Assembly (NCBI GenBank): GCA_017999075.1
Contig: JAGOBX010000088.1
Coordinates: 1 to 10,126 of the forward strand
Direction: 5' to 3'
DNA: 10,126 nt
From: JAGOBX01 sp017999075 [NCBI: Candidatus Babelota bacterium]
GTDB taxonomy: Bacteria > JAGOBX01
In this document: one piece after another, positions 7,141 through 10,126 of the stretch
Layout of the letters: each line of letters starts with the position of its first letter
How positions within the stretch are numbered: position 1 is the first letter of the stretch
Translations under genes and position numbers: made by a program
The notes under the pieces: model-generated
Databases searched by the model: none
The model's input: the letters and a program-made list of their open reading frames with translations, nothing else
What the model was told of the DNA's origin: nothing

Positions 7141-7872
7141 CTAAAATTTTTCGGCGTTAATTTTTAATTTTTCAAAACCTGATTTGACTGCAGGACCAAG
7201 TTTTTCAAAATTGTCAGTCAATTCCGGTTCGTTTAAAAAAGTATAGAAAGGAACTTTTATATTATTTATTTCAAAATAATCGCTGTTTGAATAAGTTAAG
7301 TTGTCCCAATCATCAACCCTGTAAACTTCCATAACATAATCAGGAAGCGCATGCTGCAGTATGCTGTCTTTTGCATCAGGGTTGTATCTGCGTCTGTTTT
7401 TTCTGCATGATTCATCAAAAGATACTTTAGTATAAAAAACAACAGCGCGTTTTAATATATCTTCAGACAGCAATGAGAATGCTGTTTTATATGCATCGAT
7501 TCCGCCGCGTGAAAATTCAATAAATAAAGTATGAGTATTAAAAAAATCTTTTTTGTTTGAAAATTTTTTATTGTAAGATGTATTTATTTTTTTTATCAGG
7601 AATTTGTATAGAAATTTGTCAGATACAGAATAACCTGTCGGATCTTTTTTTGTGTAAAGGCGCTGCCTGCCGAGTTCTTCGAGAATATCATCTTCTTCGC
7701 CTTTTTCCCACAAATCAACAAAATCGTCTAAAGTTTCATAATCCGATATATGCATTTTTTTTATCAATTCGTCTTTTTGTTGTTTTTTTATATAATCAAT
7801 TACTTCGGATTTGCCTGCTGCGGGTCTTCCTAAAAATATGATTATATTGAACGTATTATTGGTTATTCTCAT
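7141..7872 (-). CDS. P-loop NTPase, nucleotide/small-molecule kinase-like, substrate unknown
   Basis: The 243-residue soluble protein starts with a hydrophobic strand and Walker A motif GRPAAGKS (15-22), as in adenylate-kinase-like and other small P-loop kinases. A second hydrophobic strand carries LFIEFSRGGID (116-125), whose Glu or Asp could serve in Walker B or substrate binding. A basic stretch, CRKNRRRYNPD (156-166), is placed like the lid of such kinases and may bind phosphates. The family is not one I can name. A polynucleotide, nucleoside or metabolite kinase would fit, as would a GTPase-like regulator, though no NKxD guanine motif is seen. It is the first gene of the leftward cluster. 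Its ATG at 7870-7872 has a modest GGAA ribosome site ten bases upstream. An ATG slightly further upstream hits a stop at once, which supports the chosen start. Confidence 0.85.
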   Translation of the reverse strand: MRITNNTFNIIIFLGRPAAGKSEVIDYIKKQQKDELIKKMHISDYETLDDFVDLWEKGEEDDILEELGRQRLYTKKDPTGYSVSDKFLYKFLIKKINTSYNKKFSNKKDFFNTHTLFIEFSRGGIDAYKTAFSLLSEDILKRAVVFYTKVSFDESCRKNRRRYNPDAKDSILQHALPDYVMEVYRVDDWDNLTYSNSDYFEINNIKVPFYTFLNEPELTDNFEKLGPAVKSGFEKLKINAEKF

Positions 7873-7974
7873 ATATTTATATTTCCATAAAATATTTTAA
7901 AATCTATAGTAACCAGAATTATCTTTTTTATATTACAAACGATATCATAAAAAATCAAGATTAAAATTTTCATA

Positions 7975-7990
7975 TTGTTTTTGAAAACAA
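7975..7990. repeat. 16-bp palindrome beside the -35 box, possible operator
   Basis: TTGTTTT and AAAACAA are perfect 7-base inverted arms around a two-base centre. The palindrome ends one base before the TTGACA box at 7992-7997 in the region between two divergent genes. The position suits a regulator binding site or an upstream AT-rich promoter element. In DNA this AT-rich, chance is a real alternative. Confidence 0.4.
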
Positions 7991-7991
7991 C

Positions 7992-8020
7992 TTGACAAAA
8001 CACACGCTTTTTTATAGCAT
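7992..8020 (+). promoter_or_regulatory. Sigma-70-type promoter for the glycosyltransferase gene
   Basis: A perfect -35 hexamer, TTGACA, lies at 7992-7997. With 17-base spacing the -10 is TAGCAT (8015-8020, four of six consensus bases); TATAGC at 8013-8018 with 15-base spacing is an alternative. Transcription would start near 8027, leaving an untranslated leader of about 75 bases before the ATG at 8104. No equally good promoter was found for the leftward genes. Confidence 0.6.
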
Positions 8021-8026
8021 AACTTT

Positions 8027-8055
8027 GCAAAAAAATATGCTGAATTTTTTATTGC
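8027..8055 (+). repeat. Imperfect inverted repeat in the leader of the glycosyltransferase mRNA
   Basis: GCAAAAAAAT (8027-8036) can pair with ATTTTTTATTGC (8044-8055) with a small bulge and a seven-base loop. It falls at the predicted transcript start, so it could form a 5' stem protecting the mRNA. The stem is almost all A-U, so stability is doubtful. Confidence 0.25.
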
Positions 8056-8103
8056 TAATAATTAGAAGACCGATATTTTTCAAATGATTTTATTGAGTTA
8101 TAT

Positions 8104-9762
8104 ATGAAATGCGTTAATAAAAAAAAATTATATGTTTTTATTTTAGGATTGATAGTCCTGTTTTCTATTTACATAAGAATTTCAGGGTTAGATAAATATC
8201 CCGGAATAAATGCTGATGAATCATGGATGGCAAACAAAGCGTATTATATCCATACTACTTCTATTCTGGAAAATCTTGGAGGAATGAATAATTATACAGG
8301 TCTTTTGACTCCGGCTTTTATGAATTACTGGGGAAAATTATTCGGATTTACGCATTACAGCATGAGACTGCTGTCGGTTTTTTTTAGTTTAATAACAATA
8401 ATTCTAACTTATATCATCTGCTTTTTTTTATTTTCCAAAGCTGTTTCTGTTATATCCTGTCTGTTATTATCTTCTTCGATATTTTTTATATGCTACAGCA
8501 AGATTGCCACTCCGCACGTGTGGATAACTTCGTTTTTATTGATTTCATATTTTCTTTTGAATCATTTTATAAATACCGGTAGAACTAAAAAATACATTTT
8601 GATTATTATTATTTTGCTTGTAGCTTTTGCCGTACAACTAAACCCTGCTCCGATTTTATTTTTTGTTTTTATGTTTTTTGTTTTAATTGACAAACAAAGT
8701 ATTTTAAAATTTTATAAAAATAAATATTTCCCATTATTCATTATAATTTTTATTTTAGGAACATCTTCGATGTTTTTTTATACTTTTAAAATCATAATAA
8801 ATATAGTGAAAATGAATTATGATTATCTCGCATCGTTAGGTTTTTATAATGTCGCGGCAAAAATGTTATACAGGATTCCGGTTTATTTTGAAGTTTTATT
8901 TCTAACTGTAAGCGGTTGGCGTTCCATTATATATTTTAGCGGGTTTCCTGCGGAATCATATAAAATAGTATTTTTAATTTCAGGGATTATATTTGTTTCA
9001 CCTGTGTTTTTTTTATATAAAAGTAAAGATAAAAATGACATGCTTATATTTTATTATATATTGATACATATTTTGGTTATGCCGTTTTTTCTTGAATTTT
9101 TTAATAGAAATATGCATTTTCCTCTGCTTGGCGAAGAACGTTATTTTATGGTATTGTATCCTTTTATTATAATCGGTGCGGTTCGGGGTTGGGAGTTTTT
9201 TTTTAATAAGTATAATTATAGAAAAATATTTTATATGTCCGCAGCAGTATATTTTATTATTATATTAATAGTTTTTAAATCAATGTATGCTGATGTGTTT
9301 GAAAAAACAGGAGGCGGAGACGGAGAGTCTTTGGTTAGAAAAGTTTATGCTGTTAATGAAAAGCCTGTAATTGAAGAAGTCTGGCAATACTTGAATGAAA
9401 ATTACAAAAATGAACTTGACAATTCTGTTTTTATAGCTCCGTCTTTTTGGACATACCATCCTTTGAAATTTTGTTCACTTGATAAAATTAAAAATTTGTA
9501 TTTCTGGCCTGAAAAACAGATCCCTGAAATATGGATTACTGATAAAAATAAAATGCAGTATAAATTTGCCACTATAGGCTGGTTTGAGTTTTTTAAATAT
9601 TTTTATAATAAAAACATATATTTGATAACTTTTACTGATTCGAGTGAAAATTATTATTTAAACCGCTTAAAAGAATTAAGTGTATCGTATGATGTGATAA
9701 AAACTTTTTATAAAAAGAATAATGCGGCAATATTAAAACTTTACAGAATTAAATCCAATTAA
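8104..9762 (+). CDS. GT-C fold membrane glycosyltransferase (PMT/ArnT-like)
   Basis: The 552-residue multi-pass protein has about eleven hydrophobic segments between residues 9 and 392 and a soluble C-terminal part (about 395-552) without strong motifs. The first extracytoplasmic loop carries Asp38-Glu39 in PGINADESW, the acidic catalytic or metal-site position of GT-C enzymes. It is followed by the family pattern FGFTHYSMRLLSVFFSLITI, in which Arg88 and Ser91 match the usual Arg-x-x-Ser. EERYFMVLYPFIII (344-357) matches the late Arg-Tyr...Pro motif of the PMT_2/GT39 group. Family knowledge says such enzymes move a sugar from a polyprenyl-phosphate carrier to protein, lipid A or glycan on the outer face of the cytoplasmic membrane; acceptor and sugar are unknown here. 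The start follows a weak GAG ribosome site and comes right before the first membrane helix. It has its own promoter and stands alone on its strand. Confidence 0.88.
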   Translation: MKCVNKKKLYVFILGLIVLFSIYIRISGLDKYPGINADESWMANKAYYIHTTSILENLGGMNNYTGLLTPAFMNYWGKLFGFTHYSMRLLSVFFSLITIILTYIICFFLFSKAVSVISCLLLSSSIFFICYSKIATPHVWITSFLLISYFLLNHFINTGRTKKYILIIIILLVAFAVQLNPAPILFFVFMFFVLIDKQSILKFYKNKYFPLFIIIFILGTSSMFFYTFKIIINIVKMNYDYLASLGFYNVAAKMLYRIPVYFEVLFLTVSGWRSIIYFSGFPAESYKIVFLISGIIFVSPVFFLYKSKDKNDMLIFYYILIHILVMPFFLEFFNRNMHFPLLGEERYFMVLYPFIIIGAVRGWEFFFNKYNYRKIFYMSAAVYFIIILIVFKSMYADVFEKTGGGDGESLVRKVYAVNEKPVIEEVWQYLNENYKNELDNSVFIAPSFWTYHPLKFCSLDKIKNLYFWPEKQIPEIWITDKNKMQYKFATIGWFEFFKYFYNKNIYLITFTDSSENYYLNRLKELSVSYDVIKTFYKKNNAAILKLYRIKSN

Positions 9763-10068
9763 TCTTAAAAACGCAATATTTAGTAAATAAAAAGAAAAAA
9801 AGAAAAAACAGGAATGAAAAATTTTTATTAACATAAAAAGCATTAAGGGAATAAAAGGAAAAAAAGAAAATATGTTGCTTGGATTGAGGGTTCGACAGCT
9901 TTATTTTATAGAATTTTTAAATCAAAGGACATATATTTTAAGTCAGAAATATATAATTTTATAATTCCTAACATTATATTTTAAAACTGCTGGTTCTGAT
10001 GGTTGCGGATATTTTTAAAGAATAAAAATTAGAATGAAGTATATTATAATTGTTAAACAATAAAAATA
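9763..10068. other. AT-rich intergenic region without a convincing gene
   Basis: It contains a purine-rich direct repeat near 9786-9870 and no clear GC-rich terminator hairpin after the glycosyltransferase. Two short stretches without good starts look coding-like: one ending at the stop 9982-9984 and one, in another frame, ending at 10016-10018. They may be scraps of a decayed gene or chance. A 13-base palindrome, ATTGTT-A-AACAAT, lies at 10049-10061 next to a TATAAT hexamer (10045-10050), but no matching -35 box is seen. Confidence 0.6.
9786..9870 (+). repeat. Pair of 21-bp purine-rich direct repeats
   Basis: Bases 9786-9806 and 9850-9870 agree at 20 of 21 positions: AATAAAA, then AG or GG, then A7-G-A4. 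Copies start 64 bases apart. The sequence is low in complexity, so the match may reflect slippage or base composition rather than function. Confidence 0.4.
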
Positions 10069-10126
10069 ATGAAAATGTTTGAAAAAAATATTGCAGTTTC
10101 GGTATTAAATTTTTTTATTCCTGTTA
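10069..10126 (+). CDS. Possible start of a new gene, cut by the right edge
   Basis: An open frame of 19 codons begins with ATG at 10069 and reads MKMFEKNIAVSVLNFFIPV before the window ends. A charged start followed by a hydrophobic strand ending in Ile-Pro-Val could be the N terminus of a membrane protein or of a family 2 glycosyltransferase, which often begin with a similar strand, but 19 residues are too few to decide. A second in-frame ATG lies at 10075. No good Shine-Dalgarno precedes it; a TATAAT hexamer and a small palindrome sit 8-24 bases upstream. A neighbouring glycosyltransferase gene makes a glycan-related product plausible but unproven. Confidence 0.35.
   Translation, partial: MKMFEKNIAVSVLNFFIPV

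Noticed and set aside
7557-7841. 94-codon open frame antisense to the P-loop gene
   Set aside because: It lies wholly inside a gene with a clear Walker A motif, and its Cys/Phe/Leu-rich translation looks like a shadow frame.
7873-7950. Promoter for the leftward P-loop gene
   Set aside because: TACTAT and GATAAT hexamers exist on the minus strand, but none has a good -35 box at 16-18 bases; chance matches are expected in such AT-rich DNA.
9889-9895. GGTTCGA, the core of a tRNA T loop
   Set aside because: The flanking bases cannot form the T arm or an acceptor stem, so there is no tRNA here.
9872-9964. 30-codon open frame starting with ATG after a purine-rich, Shine-Dalgarno-like stretch
   Set aside because: It uses AGG and CGA codons, has no recognisable feature, and competes with a better-looking frame on the same bases.

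Overview
The window is strongly AT-rich bacterial DNA with tightly packed genes. A periplasmic sensor receptor, a CheA-class kinase and a GT-C glycosyltransferase suggest a bacterium with an elaborate envelope and an array-type sensory system. Nothing visible fixes the phylum. No rRNA, tRNA, CRISPR array, transposase or phage gene was recognised.

Bases 1-4424 (+ strand) hold three overlapping genes that read as one translationally coupled operon. The first is a chemoreceptor-like membrane protein, cut off at the left edge. The second is a CheA-type histidine kinase with intact dimerisation, ATPase and CheW-like domains but no phosphorylatable HPt histidine. The third is a two-helix membrane protein with a long helical cytoplasmic part resembling a receptor without a sensor domain. 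In both membrane proteins the receptor hairpin tip, the most conserved part of ordinary chemoreceptors, is badly eroded, yet arm lengths on either side of the tip nearly match. No CheW, CheR, CheB or CheY is visible. This divergent chemosensory-like module is the most interesting part of the window; its output partner must lie elsewhere.

Bases 4439-7872 (- strand) hold four genes, read from right to left: a P-loop NTPase of unknown substrate, a small four-helix membrane protein, a cytoplasmic receiver-histidine kinase fusion, and the 23S rRNA/tRNA methyltransferase RlmN. RlmN starts inside the end of the kinase gene. This group converges on the chemosensory operon with only 14 bases between stop codons.

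Bases 7873-8103 are a divergent intergenic region. It has a perfect -35 box (TTGACA) directed rightwards and a near-perfect palindrome right next to it. The gene it drives, at 8104-9762, is a GT-C type membrane glycosyltransferase (PMT/ArnT-like), likely acting on lipid-linked sugar at the outer face of the cytoplasmic membrane.

Bases 9763-10068 are AT-rich and mostly featureless, with a purine-rich direct repeat and possible scraps of a decayed gene. A new reading frame may begin at 10069 and run off the right edge.
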